Assembly: GCA_900466575.1 (NCBI GenBank)
Contig: UBMP01000017.1
Coordinates: 1 to 64,000, forward strand
Length of the DNA: 64,000 nt
From: Hyphomicrobiales bacterium
Lineage (GTDB): Bacteria; Pseudomonadota; Alphaproteobacteria; Rhizobiales; Rhizobiaceae
Reading direction: 5' to 3'
Shown: positions 16,868-28,533 of the stretch, in pieces
How the letters are laid out: each line of letters begins with the position of its first letter
How positions within the stretch are numbered: position 1 is the stretch's first letter
The notes under the pieces: generated by a model
What the model was told of the DNA's origin: nothing
Database searches by the model: none
What the model saw: the letters and a program-made list of their open reading frames with translations, nothing else
Translations under genes and position numbers: made by a program

Positions 16868-18010
16868 TTACGCTGTCTCTTCCAGCATCGCCGCGAGCCG
16901 CGGCTGGTTCAGGCCCAGTGACCGGCCCGCCTCGACCATGGGCCGGATGCGTCGATTGATCTTTTCGAGATGGTTGTTGGCGATGTCCGACAGCCGGTGC
17001 ACCAGGAAGGGGTTGAGGAAACGGTCCAGAACCTGCGCCATGTAGGGCACAGCCTCCTCCCCCAGGCCCCGCGCGGTCATCACCGGCAGAACCTCCTCGC
17101 GCCACACTGCCTCGAGATCGGCGCGCACTGCGCTATCGCCGAGAATTTCCCGCACGGTCTCCGTCGCCGGTCTTCCCTCTTTCCGCCACCGGTCCGCCAG
17201 GTAGGTATGGCCGAGATTGAGGATGTGAAGCTTCAGCGTTTCATAACGTTGAAGATCGGCAGTGACGACGATGGCGGGATGCTTGCAGGGCAGAACGAGC
17301 CCATCCTGCTCACCGATGGCCCAGAGCGCATAGGGCTCGGCAACAGCACCCACGGGTTCGATCGGTTCGGACACGATCCGGTCGACCAGACTGTTGGCAA
17401 AACGGCAATGTGTCTCGAGATAGACGAAAAACGTCTCCGGAAAGCTCCACTCTCGGCCGAGACCGATCACGAGTTCGCGCAGCCGCTCACCGTTCTTCTC
17501 GATCAGCTCACAGGGGAAGAGCGACACCGGTTGCTGCGGATTTGCTTCCGACCGCTCCAGCAGAAGTGCGGCGATCTTGGCCGGGAAGCTGCGCGGCGCA
17601 ACCGCCCGATCGGCGACGCTTTCTCGCGTGTCCGCCGGGTCTAGGACGAAGCCGCGATCGCCTGTATTGGACATGATGACACGGGCTGCCAGCGCAGCCT
17701 GGCGCACGGCCGGCCAGTCGCGGCCCGCGAACAGCGCCTTGCCGATGGCATTGCCCTGCAACTCTTCGTCCACGACCTTGCCATCGGCAAGACCGCGCAC
17801 GCGCACGGGGTAGCTCGCACCCGACGCCAGCGCCGCCACACGCTTTGCGCTCTCCTCGCTGCCGGTCGTCTGCACCAGCGTTATCTTGCCGAGCGCTTCA
17901 CCTTGGGCCAGCGCCTCAGAGATGAAGAGATCGGCATGCGCCAGCAGGAAGCGGCTGGTGCCGAACTGCAGGATCGGATTTTCGCCGCTGTCTTGAGAAG
18001 TGGACTGCAT
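16868..18010 (-). CDS. Mannitol dehydrogenase family, tagaturonate reductase (UxaB)-like
   Basis: This 380-residue protein starts at ATG 18010 (MQSTSQDSGENPILQFGTSRF); the frame is open to 18127 but that part overlaps the lactonase gene. The polyol-dehydrogenase fold is shown by ILQFGTSRFLLAHAD at the N-terminus, VIMSNTGDRGF, and the catalytic region LKLHILNLGHTYLAD. Length and sequence fit altronate oxidoreductases that reduce D-tagaturonate to D-altronate with NADH. It is short compared with E. coli UxaB (about 480 residues). It lies 22 bp after the lactonase stop. Confidence 0.8.
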   Translation of the reverse strand: MQSTSQDSGENPILQFGTSRFLLAHADLFISEALAQGEALGKITLVQTTGSEESAKRVAALASGASYPVRVRGLADGKVVDEELQGNAIGKALFAGRDWPAVRQAALAARVIMSNTGDRGFVLDPADTRESVADRAVAPRSFPAKIAALLLERSEANPQQPVSLFPCELIEKNGERLRELVIGLGREWSFPETFFVYLETHCRFANSLVDRIVSEPIEPVGAVAEPYALWAIGEQDGLVLPCKHPAIVVTADLQRYETLKLHILNLGHTYLADRWRKEGRPATETVREILGDSAVRADLEAVWREEVLPVMTARGLGEEAVPYMAQVLDRFLNPFLVHRLSDIANNHLEKINRRIRPMVEAGRSLGLNQPRLAAMLEETA

Positions 18011-18032
18011 GTTCGGGTTTCCTGTATCGGGC

Positions 18033-18857
18033 TCAATGACCCGGCTCGAGCCGGTAGAAGTCGATGGCATTGCCGCCAAAGACGGCGTCGTGATGGTGGG
18101 CCGGCACGATATCGAGGCACTGGTCAAGCCAGGTCCGGTAGTCGCTCACGAGCTTGACCACCGGCCAGTCGCTGCCCCAGATCGTCCGCGTCTCGCCGAA
18201 GAGTTCGAGGATCGTTTCGGCATAGGGGCGTACCGCTTCCGGCCGCTGGTCGCCGGCTTCGACGAGAAGACCGGAAAGCTTGCAGGAGACGTTCGGCAAA
18301 GCCGCAAGTGCTGCGAGCCGGTGCCGCCAAGCAACATATTTCCCTTCGGCGATCAGAGGCTTCGCGCCGTGATCGATTACGATCCGCAACTCCGGAAAGC
18401 GTTCGGCAAAGCGGGTCAGGGGCGCCATGTGGCGCGGGAGGATCAGGCCGTCAAAGGCGAGATCATGCTCGATCATGACAGCAACGGCAGGCACAAGCGC
18501 CGGATCGTCGATCCAGTCGGTCTCTTCGATGCCCTGAAGCATCGGCCGGATGCCTTTAAGCTTTTCATGCTTGGCGAGCATGGCGATCATCTCGGGCGCA
18601 TTCGCCGCCTTCATGTCCACCCAGCCGACGACGCCGAGAATGAAGTCATTCTTCGCGGCCAGATCGAGAAGAAAGAGCGTATCGTCCACCTCAGGCAATG
18701 ATTGCACGACAACCGTTCCATCCACACCCGCCGCTTTCAGGTGCGGCTCAAGATCTGGTGGCAGGAAGTCGTGGCGGATGGCGGCAAGCTCGGGCGGCGG
18801 CCATTGGCCTTGCCTGCGCTCCATCAGCCAGAAATGCTGGTGGGAATCGATCCGCAT
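18033..18857 (-). CDS. COG3618 amidohydrolase, sugar lactonase
   Basis: This 274-residue TIM-barrel amidohydrolase begins MRIDSHQHFW, giving the HxH metal-binding motif at residues 6-8, and ends with GSDWPV, carrying the catalytic aspartate. COG3618 members include L-fucono-1,5-lactonase and L-galactono-1,5-lactonase, which act on the direct products of aldose 1-dehydrogenases. Its start lies 2 bp after the stop of just such a dehydrogenase, which strongly supports lactonase function. 2-pyrone-dicarboxylate lactonases share the fold but do not fit the neighbours. Confidence 0.87.
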   Translation of the reverse strand: MRIDSHQHFWLMERRQGQWPPPELAAIRHDFLPPDLEPHLKAAGVDGTVVVQSLPEVDDTLFLLDLAAKNDFILGVVGWVDMKAANAPEMIAMLAKHEKLKGIRPMLQGIEETDWIDDPALVPAVAVMIEHDLAFDGLILPRHMAPLTRFAERFPELRIVIDHGAKPLIAEGKYVAWRHRLAALAALPNVSCKLSGLLVEAGDQRPEAVRPYAETILELFGETRTIWGSDWPVVKLVSDYRTWLDQCLDIVPAHHHDAVFGGNAIDFYRLEPGH

Positions 18858-18859
18858 GG

Positions 18860-19867
18860 TCAGGCCCCGTGCGGGAGGGGAACGCCCTCGCCCACCAGAC
18901 CGCGCGTGCGCAGTTCCGCCCAGAAGGCGGCGGGGATGGCTTCTTCAAACGATGAAACGTTGGACGAAATCTGCGACGCGTTGCGCGCGCCCGATACAAC
19001 GCTGACAACGGCCTTGTGGGCCATCGGAAACTGCATGGCTGCGGCCTGAAGGCTGACATTCATCTCGCGGCAGACAGCATCGAGCCGGCCCAGATGCGCA
19101 AGCACATCTTGCGGCGCATCCTGATAGTTGAATTTGCGGTTTCCGGCCAGCAGACCCGAATTGAAGACGCCGGCCGCAACGATGCCGACACCGGCGGCAG
19201 CGCATTCGTCCATGAAGGACAGGCTTTCCTGCTCCAGAAGCGTATAGCGCCCGGCCAGCATCGCGACGTCGATATCGAAAACCTGCATCGCGTCGCGGAT
19301 GACTTCGAATTCGTTGACACCGAGGCCAACGGCCTTCACCAGTCCCTGATCGCGCAATTCGCCCAGCGCCCTGAACCCGCCGCCGGTGAGTTGCGACCAG
19401 TAATGTCCGTTCTTCTCGCCATGGGTCACTGCGCCGATATCGTGGATGAAGAGAATGTCGGGCGCATAGATGCCCAGGCGCTGCCGGCTGTCCTCGAAGG
19501 AGCGCATGACGCCATCATAGGTGTAGTCATAGACCGGGCGGAAGGGGAGCGGTGCGGCATAGCTGTCTTCTTCAGCACCCACGGAGACATCCGGGTGCAT
19601 GACGCGTCCGACCTTGGTGCTGACGACGTAGTCCTGGCGGTCGAGATCGGTCAGCATGGTCCCGAGCCGGCGCTCGGAGCGGGTATATCCGTAAAAGGGA
19701 GCGGTATCGAAATAGCGGATGCCGGCGTCCCAGGCGGCCGAAAATGCGCCTCTGGCCTCGTCATATGGCGTGACCCGGTAGAGATTTCCCATCTGCGCAC
19801 AGCCGAGACCGATCACGGAGAGGCTCAGGTCGCGGCGTGGGAGTTTGCGCGTTTCGGACGCTTTCAT
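18860..19867 (-). CDS. Aldo/keto reductase, L-galactose/L-fucose (D-threo-aldose) 1-dehydrogenase
   Basis: This 335-residue AKR has DTAPFYGYTRSERRLG carrying the catalytic tyrosine, STKVGR with the lysine, and DILFIHDIG with the histidine. This is the D-threo-aldose 1-dehydrogenase subgroup, which oxidises L-fucose, L-galactose or D-arabinose to the lactone. I chose ATG 19867 because AAGGA lies 9 nt upstream; the ATG at 19873 is too close to it. The gene follows the binding protein by 58 bp and feeds the lactonase. Confidence 0.87.
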   Translation of the reverse strand: MKASETRKLPRRDLSLSVIGLGCAQMGNLYRVTPYDEARGAFSAAWDAGIRYFDTAPFYGYTRSERRLGTMLTDLDRQDYVVSTKVGRVMHPDVSVGAEEDSYAAPLPFRPVYDYTYDGVMRSFEDSRQRLGIYAPDILFIHDIGAVTHGEKNGHYWSQLTGGGFRALGELRDQGLVKAVGLGVNEFEVIRDAMQVFDIDVAMLAGRYTLLEQESLSFMDECAAAGVGIVAAGVFNSGLLAGNRKFNYQDAPQDVLAHLGRLDAVCREMNVSLQAAAMQFPMAHKAVVSVVSGARNASQISSNVSSFEEAIPAAFWAELRTRGLVGEGVPLPHGA

Positions 19868-19925
19868 CGACATCAATCCTTGGAAAGGGACGCGCGCCGG
19901 ACAAGCCCGGCGCGCGCAATGCTGC

Positions 19926-20870
19926 TTAGTAGAGAACGTTCTTGGCTTCCGGCTTGTCGATGTTTTCCTTGGTGACAAGGACGACGCCCGTATCGATGAA
20001 CTTCTCGACCTTTTCCTTCTTAAGGACCTTCTCGAGCGTTTCGATACCCTTTTCGCCCATCTGGTAGGAACTCTGAACGACGATGGCGTTCAGCGTGCCG
20101 TCCTTGACGAAGTTCTGCAGGTCGGTATTGCCGTCGAAGCCGATGGCGGTGATCTTGCCGGCCTTGCCAGCCTGCACGATCGCGCGGCCCATGCCGATGG
20201 CGGTCGGCTCATTGGCGCCGAAAATACCCTTCAGATCCGGATTGGCGGCGAGCACGTCGGTCGTCTGGTTCAGAGCCGTTGCCATCTGGGACTGCGAGTA
20301 ATACGGACCGACAACCTGAAGCTTGGAATGCGCCTTCAGATATTCGACGAAGCCGCCGACGCGACCGATTTCGGAACCGGCGCCTGCCACGTAGGACATG
20401 ACGGCGATCTTGCCTTCCTTGCCAACCTTGTCGATCATCGCCTGCGCGGCGAGTTCACCGGCCTTCTTGTTGTCCGTGGACAGGAAGGCCTGGTAGTACT
20501 TGTCGGAGTCCTTGGCGAGCATCGAGTCGATGATCACGACCGGGATATGCGCTTCCCAGGCCTTCTTGACGGCGGGAACCAGAGCGTCCGGATCGGACGG
20601 CGCGAGAACGATGCCCGCAACCTTACGGTTTACGGCGTTCTCGACCATGTTCACTTCGTCGGCAATGGCCGATTCCGAAGCCGGGCCCTGGAACGTCATC
20701 GTATATTTGCCGTTCGTCTTCTTGACTGCGGCGTCTGCGCCCTTCTGGACGTTCTGCCAGTAGTTCGAGTTGACTGTCTTGACGATGACGGCGATTTCAT
20801 CGGCGGCGCTGGCCGGTGCGACCCAGAACGCTGCTGCGCTTGCCAGAGCGGCGAACACTATCTTCTTCAT
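19926..20870 (-). CDS. Ribose-type ABC transporter sugar-binding protein
   Basis: This 314-residue periplasmic protein has a clear signal peptide (MKKIVFAALASAAAFWVAPASA) and a peripla_BP_4 fold, shown by AVIVKTVNSNYWQNVQKGAD, GIVLAPSDPDALVPAV, and ITAIGFDGNTDLQNFV. It captures a monosaccharide for the CUT2 importer encoded upstream. GGAGG is spaced 5 nt before ATG 20870. An in-frame TTG at 20969 would hide the signal peptide. A hexose such as L-galactose is inferred from downstream enzymes. Confidence 0.93.
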   Translation of the reverse strand: MKKIVFAALASAAAFWVAPASAADEIAVIVKTVNSNYWQNVQKGADAAVKKTNGKYTMTFQGPASESAIADEVNMVENAVNRKVAGIVLAPSDPDALVPAVKKAWEAHIPVVIIDSMLAKDSDKYYQAFLSTDNKKAGELAAQAMIDKVGKEGKIAVMSYVAGAGSEIGRVGGFVEYLKAHSKLQVVGPYYSQSQMATALNQTTDVLAANPDLKGIFGANEPTAIGMGRAIVQAGKAGKITAIGFDGNTDLQNFVKDGTLNAIVVQSSYQMGEKGIETLEKVLKKEKVEKFIDTGVVLVTKENIDKPEAKNVLY

Positions 20871-20965
20871 GTATTCCTCCCAGTAATACGTGGCTTGGTA
20901 GCCGGTTGCGACAAGGAGCGACCGTCGCCCCCTGATTGATCGGCCGATGGCCGAATTCCGAAATA

Positions 20966-21978
20966 TCAACGGCGGTTACGCAGCTGATCGATCCACACGG
21001 TTCCGAGAATGACGAAGCCGATAATGATTTGCTGGATGAAGGCAGAGACACCGTTCATGTTGAGACCGTTGCGCAGGATGCCGATGACGAAGGCGCCGAT
21101 CGCCGTCCCCGAGATCGTACCCACGCCACCGATCAGCGACGTTCCGCCGATGACCGCGCTGGCAATGGCGTCGAGTTCGTACATCACGCCTTCATTCGGC
21201 TGACCGGTCACGAGACGCGACATCAGCACGCAGCCCGTCAGGCCTGCCAGGGTTCCGGACAGAATGTAGGTGAAGATGGTGACGCGATCGACATTCACAC
21301 CGGAAAGGCGCGCCGCATCCGCATTCGAGCCGACCGCATAGATGTGGCGGCCGAGGACCGAGCGGTTCAGCATATAGGCAACGGCAATTGCGATCACGAC
21401 CATCAAAATGACCGGATAGGGAATCCCCGGAAACGTCACGTTCGGAAAGCCGTCGTCGCCGATGCTCTCGATCCGGAACAGCGCGCCGTTGCCGAGTTCG
21501 CCGAAGGCGTCACCCAGGCCCGACACCGCGCGGGCGCCGGTGATCTGGAGTGCAAAGCCGCGGGCAATCAGCATCATGCCGAGCGTCGCGATGAACGGCG
21601 GCAGCTTCAGCCGCGTGACGGCAATGCCGTTCAGCAGGCCGCAGATGGTTCCGGTCAGGATGCCGGCCAGCATGGCGAGCCAGATCGGGAAATTATAGTC
21701 CTTGACCGCGAGCGCCGCGACGACCCCGCTGAGCGCGAGCACCGACCCGACCGAGAGGTCAATACCGCCCGTGATGATGACGCAGGTCGCGCCGATGCCC
21801 AGAAGACCGATGGACGTGACCTGCAAGGCGATGGTCATTGCATTGTCGATGCTGAAAAACGCATTGCTCGTCAGCGAGAAGACGGCAGTCAGCGCAACAA
21901 GGCTGCCGAGCGCGGCAAATTTCTGCACCAGATCCTTCTGGCGGTCGCTCATGCGGGAGGATATTTTCCCGGTCTCAC

Positions 21979-21982
<4 letters not shown>
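20966..21982 (-). CDS. Ribose-type ABC transporter permease
   Basis: This 338-residue RbsC-family permease has 8-10 hydrophobic helices and the conserved segments TGGIDLSVGS, LPPFIATLGMM and GGTSLIGGVGTISGT. Its ATG at 21982 overlaps the ATPase stop in an ATGA arrangement, indicating translational coupling. The upstream in-frame extension to 22267 runs through the ATPase gene and is not real. It forms the membrane channel of the sugar importer. Confidence 0.93.
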
Positions 21983-23556
<1,574 letters not shown>

Positions 23557-23634
23557 ATTTCCTCTCAAACCGTTCTGCGTCAGACGCAGTTTCCTCACGG
23601 CCTCATGACAGGAAGAAGTAACGACCCTACCGAA

Positions 23635-23775
23635 ATTGGTCAAGCCAATTTTCAGAGAAAAGGCTTTCCAGAACCGAAGATAATGTTCAAAACCCTGCTA
23701 AAGGCCGATTTTTTAAGAGATAAAACTTTTTGCTCTCATGGGCGCTTGACTAAACAAGACATTGGCTTGACCAAT
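23635..23775. promoter_or_regulatory. Two mirror-image FadR/GntR operators flanking the divergent promoters
   Basis: ATTGGTCAAGCCAAT (23635-23649) and ATTGGCTTGACCAAT (23761-23775) are exact reverse complements, with centres 126 bp apart (12 helical turns at 10.5 bp). On the minus strand TTGACC inside the first site is a plausible -35, with TACTTC 17 bp on as -10 for the sugar operon. A TTGACT (23746-23751) just before the second site may serve the regulator. The dyad ATTGG...CCAAT fits the short palindromes bound by FCD-type GntR proteins. Confidence 0.75.
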
Positions 23776-23797
23776 ATGAAAATGGGGAGGATGCGAG

Positions 23798-24529
23798 ATG
23801 AGCAAGATTGAAGAGCCGCGGCGGCTTTACCAGCAGGTCGCAGACAAGATCAGATTGTCGATCGGTGCGAAGGGCCTGAAGAACGGCGCGCGCCTGCCGA
23901 GCGAGCGTGATCTTGCCCAGGAACTCGGCGTTTCGAGACCCTCCTTGCGCGAGGCTCTGATCGCGCTGGAAATCGAGGGGACTGTCGAAATCCGTGGCGG
24001 TTCCGGCATCTACCTGACGGCCGATGCTCCGAAAAATACGCAAACATCCTCGATTTACGGGGAAAGCCCCTCGGAATTGATGCAAGCCCGTTCAATGGTG
24101 GAGGGGAGTGCCGTGCTGGTCGCCGCCGGCAGGATTACCGAGGAGGCTCTGGCCGATTTGCAGCGGATTTTGTCGGAGATGGCGGAGGCCATCGCGGCCG
24201 GCAACGTCCCGCTCGAGCAGGACAAGGCCTTTCACCTGCGCATCGCCAGCGAAACCGGCAACTCGGTCATCGAAAAAATCATCGCCGGTCTTTTCGAAGA
24301 GCGTCACAACCCCATTGCCAAGCGCCTTCAGGACCGCTTCGGCGGCGGGAAATCCTGGGCGCTTGCCCTGCAGGAGCATCAGGCCATCTTCGATGCACTC
24401 AGTGCCCGCGATCCGCTGTTGGCGCAGGCCGAGATGCATCGCCATCTTGACGCTTCCCGGCGGCGCTGGCTGGAGACCAAGGCTCTCGATGGCCGCGCGG
24501 CAGCAAAATCACCGCCAAACTTTTCCTGA
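23798..24529 (+). CDS. FadR/GntR family regulator (FCD domain) of the sugar operon
   Basis: This 243-residue regulator has an N-terminal winged helix (LYQQVADKIRLSI, LPSERDLAQELGVSRPSLREAL, IRGGSGIYL) and a C-terminal FCD domain with the metal-ligand histidines in DKAFHLRIA, EHQAIFDAL and MHRHLD. It is divergent from the sugar operon, and two mirror-image operator palindromes lie between them. Release by a sugar-acid intermediate such as L-galactonate is the likely induction mechanism, by analogy with ExuR/UxuR-type FCD proteins. Confidence 0.9.
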   Translation: MSKIEEPRRLYQQVADKIRLSIGAKGLKNGARLPSERDLAQELGVSRPSLREALIALEIEGTVEIRGGSGIYLTADAPKNTQTSSIYGESPSELMQARSMVEGSAVLVAAGRITEEALADLQRILSEMAEAIAAGNVPLEQDKAFHLRIASETGNSVIEKIIAGLFEERHNPIAKRLQDRFGGGKSWALALQEHQAIFDALSARDPLLAQAEMHRHLDASRRRWLETKALDGRAAAKSPPNFS

Positions 24530-24698
24530 CCCGCATGTCGATCACGACTTGATCCACTGTCGCACGGCTTTGGCGACGCTTGGCTTCGTAATCCTAAAGA
24601 CGGTCTTCCGGACTTCGCAGATTGATCTCTGTCAAGGCGAGCCGCTGGAAGGAGGCGGATAGAAGGCACATCCCGACGTGATAAGGTGGGAGTGTGAC

Positions 24699-25769
24699 TT
24701 GAACCGCTATTGGAAAATCGCCGGCGGCGTGGCGGCCATCGCGGCCGTGCTCTATTTCGGTTGGCAATATCGCGCCGCCCAGATTGCTGCGGAAGCGATG
24801 AAGGGAATTGCCAGTGGCAACGGCCGCATCGAGGCAGTGGAAATCGACCTTGCGGCACGCACGGCGGGTCGCCTCAAGGAGGTGCTGGTTCGGGAGGGCG
24901 ATTATGTCGAGACCGATCAGGTCGTCGCCCGCATGGATATCGAACAGCTCGAAGCACAGAGGCGCGAAGCCGAGGCCCAACTGACGCGCGCCCGGATCGG
25001 GATCGAAACGGCGCAAAGCCTTGTTGCCCAGCGGCAGGCAGAGAAGAATGCTGCAGTCGCGACCGTCGCGCAGGATCAGGTTCTCCTCCAGTCAGCGCAG
25101 AAACGACTCGGGCGGAGCACGCAACTTTCTACATCGGGTTCCGTGTCCGACCAGACCGTCGATGACGACCGCGCCCGCGTCGATGGGGCTGCCGCCACGC
25201 TGGATGCCGGAACAGCCCATGTTGCGGCGAGCGAGGCTGCCGTGACCACATCGCAGGCGCAGGTGATGGATGCGAAGGCCGTGGTCCAGGCGGCTGAGGC
25301 AACACTTGCCCGCATCAACGCGGATTTGCGCGACAGCGACCTGAAAGCGCCGCGCAACGGGCGCGTCCAGTATCTGGTCGCACAGCCGGGCGAGATCGTC
25401 GCGGCCGGTGGACGCGTTCTGAACATGCTGGATGTCGGCGACGTTTACATGACCTTCTTTCTCTCCACCGAAAACGCCGGCCGCATCGCCGTCGGCAGCG
25501 AAGCACGGATCGTTCTCGATGCGGCCCCGCAATATGTCATTCCCGCCCGCATATCCTTTATCTCCGATGTCGCCCAGTTCACACCGAAGACCGTGGAAAC
25601 GCAGGAGGAGCGCGCCAAGCTGATGTTCCGCATCCGGGCGCAGGTCTCGCGGGAGCTCCTCCAGAAATATCTGGCGCAGGTGAAGACAGGTCTTCCCGGC
25701 AGGGCTTACGTCAAGACCGATCCGGCGGCTCCATGGCCGGCGGATCTGGCAAAACCGCTGACGCCTTGA
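24699..25769 (+). CDS. HlyD-family membrane fusion protein (YhiI-like)
   Basis: The protein is about 356 residues. I prefer the TTG at 24699 because AAGGTGGGAG lies just upstream; a GTG at 24678 is the alternative. It has an N-terminal membrane anchor (IAGGVAAIAAVLYFGW), a lipoyl half (ARTAGRLKEVLVREGDYVETDQ), a long coiled-coil hairpin (about residues 75-195), a second lipoyl half (DLKAPRNGRVQYLVAQPGEIV) and a beta-barrel. It is followed by an RbbA-like ABC protein and an ABC-2 permease, the same order as E. coli yhiI-rbbA-yhhJ. Confidence 0.88.
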   Translation: MNRYWKIAGGVAAIAAVLYFGWQYRAAQIAAEAMKGIASGNGRIEAVEIDLAARTAGRLKEVLVREGDYVETDQVVARMDIEQLEAQRREAEAQLTRARIGIETAQSLVAQRQAEKNAAVATVAQDQVLLQSAQKRLGRSTQLSTSGSVSDQTVDDDRARVDGAAATLDAGTAHVAASEAAVTTSQAQVMDAKAVVQAAEATLARINADLRDSDLKAPRNGRVQYLVAQPGEIVAAGGRVLNMLDVGDVYMTFFLSTENAGRIAVGSEARIVLDAAPQYVIPARISFISDVAQFTPKTVETQEERAKLMFRIRAQVSRELLQKYLAQVKTGLPGRAYVKTDPAAPWPADLAKPLTP

Positions 25770-25787
25770 GGGTGGAGACATCCTGTC

Positions 25788-28532
25788 ATGGTCGAAGCGA
25801 GTGAACCGCCCCTTGTCGTCCAATTGGAAAACCTGAGCCATTCCTATGGCAAGACGAGCGCGCTCGAAAACGTCTCGCTCGACATCAGGCAAGGGGCGAT
25901 GGTTGCACTCATCGGGCCGGACGGCGTCGGGAAATCGACGCTGCTGTCGATTGTGGCGGGTGCTCGCACCATTCAGCACGGTGACGTGACCGTGCTCGGC
26001 GGCGATATGAGGCGTTCCAGCCACCGCGGCCGCGTCTGCCCGACCATTGCCTATATGCCGCAAGGGCTGGGCCGCAATCTCTACCCCACGCTTTCGGTTT
26101 TCGAGAACATCGATTTCTTCGGCAGCCTCTTCGGGGTGCCCGGCGACCGGCGCCGCAAGCGTATCAGCGAACTTCTGCAATGGACGGGGCTTGCGTCTTT
26201 CGAGGATCGTCCCGCGGGCAAGCTCTCCGGCGGCATGAAGCAGAAGCTGGGGCTTTGCTGCGCGCTGCTTCACAATCCGGATCTGCTGATCCTGGATGAG
26301 CCGACAACGGGCGTGGATCCTTTGTCGCGTCAGCAGTTCTGGAAGCTCATCGAGGAAATCCGGTCAGACCGGCCGCAGATGACCGTGATCGTCGCCACGG
26401 CCTATATGGAGGAGGCCGCACGGTTCGAGCATCTCGTGGCCATGAAGGCCGGCAGGATACGGGCGCAGGGGTCGCTTGCCGAAATACTCTCGCAGACGGC
26501 CACCGATACGCTTGATGCTGCCTATCTGGCCCTGATGTCGGAGGATCGACAAAGCCGGCAGCGTGTGGCCTTACCACCGGCTCCCTCCTTTGACGACGCC
26601 GAGATCGCCATCCGGGCGGAGCATCTGAGGGCGAAGTTCGGTGACTTTGTCGCGGTGGACGATGTCAGCTTCGAGATCCGGCGTGGCGAGATCTTTGGCT
26701 TCATCGGCTCCAACGGCTGCGGAAAGACCACGACGATGAAGATGCTGACGGGCCTGCTCCCCTCCGATCGGGGAACAGCCTACCTCTTCGGTAACGCAGT
26801 CGATCCGCGCGACATGGAAACACGCCGTCGCGTCGGTTACATGGCGCAGTCCTTCTCGCTGTATTCCGAACTCACGGTTCGGCAGAATCTCGATCTCCAC
26901 GCGCGGCTCCTGCGCATGCCGGGGGCAGCCATCCCTGATCGCATTGCGCAGATCGCAAGCCGGTTCGATCTGACCAATATCATGGACACGCTGCCCGGAT
27001 CGTTGCCGCTGGGCATCCGGCAGAGGCTTTCGCTGGCAGCAGCGCTGGTTCATTCGCCCGAAATCCTCATTCTCGACGAGCCGACGTCAGGCGTCGATCC
27101 CGCGGCCCGCGATGATTTCTGGGACATGCTGACCGCGCTGTCGCGGCAGGATAACGTCACCATCTTCATCTCCACCCATTTCATGGACGAAGCGGAACGC
27201 TGCGATCGCGTCGCTCTCATGCATGAAGGGCGCGTCCTGGCAACCGACACGCCCGCGGCCATTCGTGCCAGCCATGACGCGGCAACGCTGGAGGAAGCCT
27301 TCGTCGCGTATCTCAGGAACGAGTCGGGAGAGGAATTGCCGACGCGTCTTTCGCGCGAAGCCGGTTCCATGGATGCTCACTCTTCTGTCCCGACGAGACA
27401 GCGCCGCTTCTTCGACCCGCGCCGCGCGGCAAGTTACAGCTACCGCGAGATGCTGGAATTGCGCCGCGACCCGATCCGGGCGGCGCTCGCGCTCATCGGC
27501 AGCGTCCTTCTCATGTTCGTCTTCGGCTATGGCATCAACACAGATGTCAAGGACATGACATTCGCGGTTCTGGACGGCGACAACACCGCTGTCAGCAGGG
27601 ATTATGTCGCAGCTCTCTCCGGCTCGCCCTACTTCATCCAGCAGAGCCCCTTGACCGATTACGCCGATCTTGATCGGCGGATGCGCGACGGTTCGCTTCA
27701 GCTCGCCATCGACATTCCCGCTGGCTTTGCCACCCGTCTCGCACACGGGCGAGACGTGGAAATCGGCGCCTGGGTGGATGGGGCAATGCCGCAAAGAGCC
27801 GAAACCCTGGTTGGCTACGTGAACGGAATGCATGCCCACTGGCTTGCCCAGCGCGCCCGCGATCTCTACGGCGACGCTGCATCAGCCGGGTTAACCATCG
27901 AGACGCGGTTTCGCTACAACCCCAATCTCGAGAGCCTGATTTCCATGGCGCCAGCGGTTATTCCGCTTCTGCTCCTGCTGATCCCCGCAATCCTGTCGAC
28001 GCTTTCCGTCGTGCGCGAAAAGGACCTTGGCTCCATCGTCAATTTCTACGTGACGCCCGTCACCCGGCTGGAATTCCTGCTGGGCAAACAAATGCCCTAT
28101 CTGGCGCTCGGGGTCGTCAATGCGCTGCTCCTGTGGCTGTTCGCCCTGCTGGTGTTTCGCGTCCCGTTTACCGGGAGTTTCAGCGCTTTCGCGGTGGCAG
28201 CCGTGCTCTATGTGGGCTTTTCGACCGCCTTTGGTCTTCTGGTCTCCACCTTCATGTCGAGCCAGATCGCCGCCATCTTCGGCACGACGCTCATGACGAT
28301 CATTCCGGCGGTGCAGTTTTCCGGGATGATCGACCCGGTTTCATCGCTACAAGGCGTCGGCGCGTGGATCGGTAACATCTACCCGACGACATATTTCAAC
28401 ATCATCGCGCGCGGGACGTTCTCGAAAGGTCTGATGCTCGACCAGCTCGGCAGCACGCTGGTTCCGCTGCTGCTTGCCGGCCCGTTGCTGATCTTCATTG
28501 CCGCCCTGCTTCTCAAGAAACAGGCGGCATGA
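25788..28532 (+). CDS. rbbA: RbbA-like ABC transporter: two ATPase domains fused to a permease
   Basis: This 914-residue protein matches E. coli RbbA (YhiH) in length and layout. NBD1 has [20 protein letters not shown] and [13 protein letters not shown]2 (from about residue 270) has GSNGCGKTT, a weaker signature [11 protein letters not shown] and [10 protein letters not shown]. The C-terminal ABC-2 membrane domain runs from about 550 to the end, with TM helices near [15 protein letters not shown] and [15 protein letters not shown]. RbbA has been described as ribosome-associated, but its operon context suggests export with the adaptor and the next permease. The following ATG is 1 bp after its stop. 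Confidence 0.9.
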   Translation: MVEASEPPLVVQLENLSHSYGKTSALENVSLDIRQGAMVALIGPDGVGKSTLLSIVAGARTIQHGDVTVLGGDMRRSSHRGRVCPTIAYMPQGLGRNLYPTLSVFENIDFFGSLFGVPGDRRRKRISELLQWTGLASFEDRPAGKLSGGMKQKLGLCCALLHNPDLLILDEPTTGVDPLSRQQFWKLIEEIRSDRPQMTVIVATAYMEEAARFEHLVAMKAGRIRAQGSLAEILSQTATDTLDAAYLALMSEDRQSRQRVALPPAPSFDDAEIAIRAEHLRAKFGDFVAVDDVSFEIRRGEIFGFIGSNGCGKTTTMKMLTGLLPSDRGTAYLFGNAVDPRDMETRRRVGYMAQSFSLYSELTVRQNLDLHARLLRMPGAAIPDRIAQIASRFDLTNIMDTLPGSLPLGIRQRLSLAAALVHSPEILILDEPTSGVDPAARDDFWDMLTALSRQDNVTIFISTHFMDEAERCDRVALMHEGRVLATDTPAAIRASHDAATLEEAFVAYLRNESGEELPTRLSREAGSMDAHSSVPTRQRRFFDPRRAASYSYREMLELRRDPIRAALALIGSVLLMFVFGYGINTDVKDMTFAVLDGDNTAVSRDYVAALSGSPYFIQQSPLTDYADLDRRMRDGSLQLAIDIPAGFATRLAHGRDVEIGAWVDGAMPQRAETLVGYVNGMHAHWLAQRARDLYGDAASAGLTIETRFRYNPNLESLISMAPAVIPLLLLLIPAILSTLSVVREKDLGSIVNFYVTPVTRLEFLLGKQMPYLALGVVNALLLWLFALLVFRVPFTGSFSAFAVAAVLYVGFSTAFGLLVSTFMSSQIAAIFGTTLMTIIPAVQFSGMIDPVSSLQGVGAWIGNIYPTTYFNIIARGTFSKGLMLDQLGSTLVPLLLAGPLLIFIAALLLKKQAA

Positions 28533-28533
28533 G

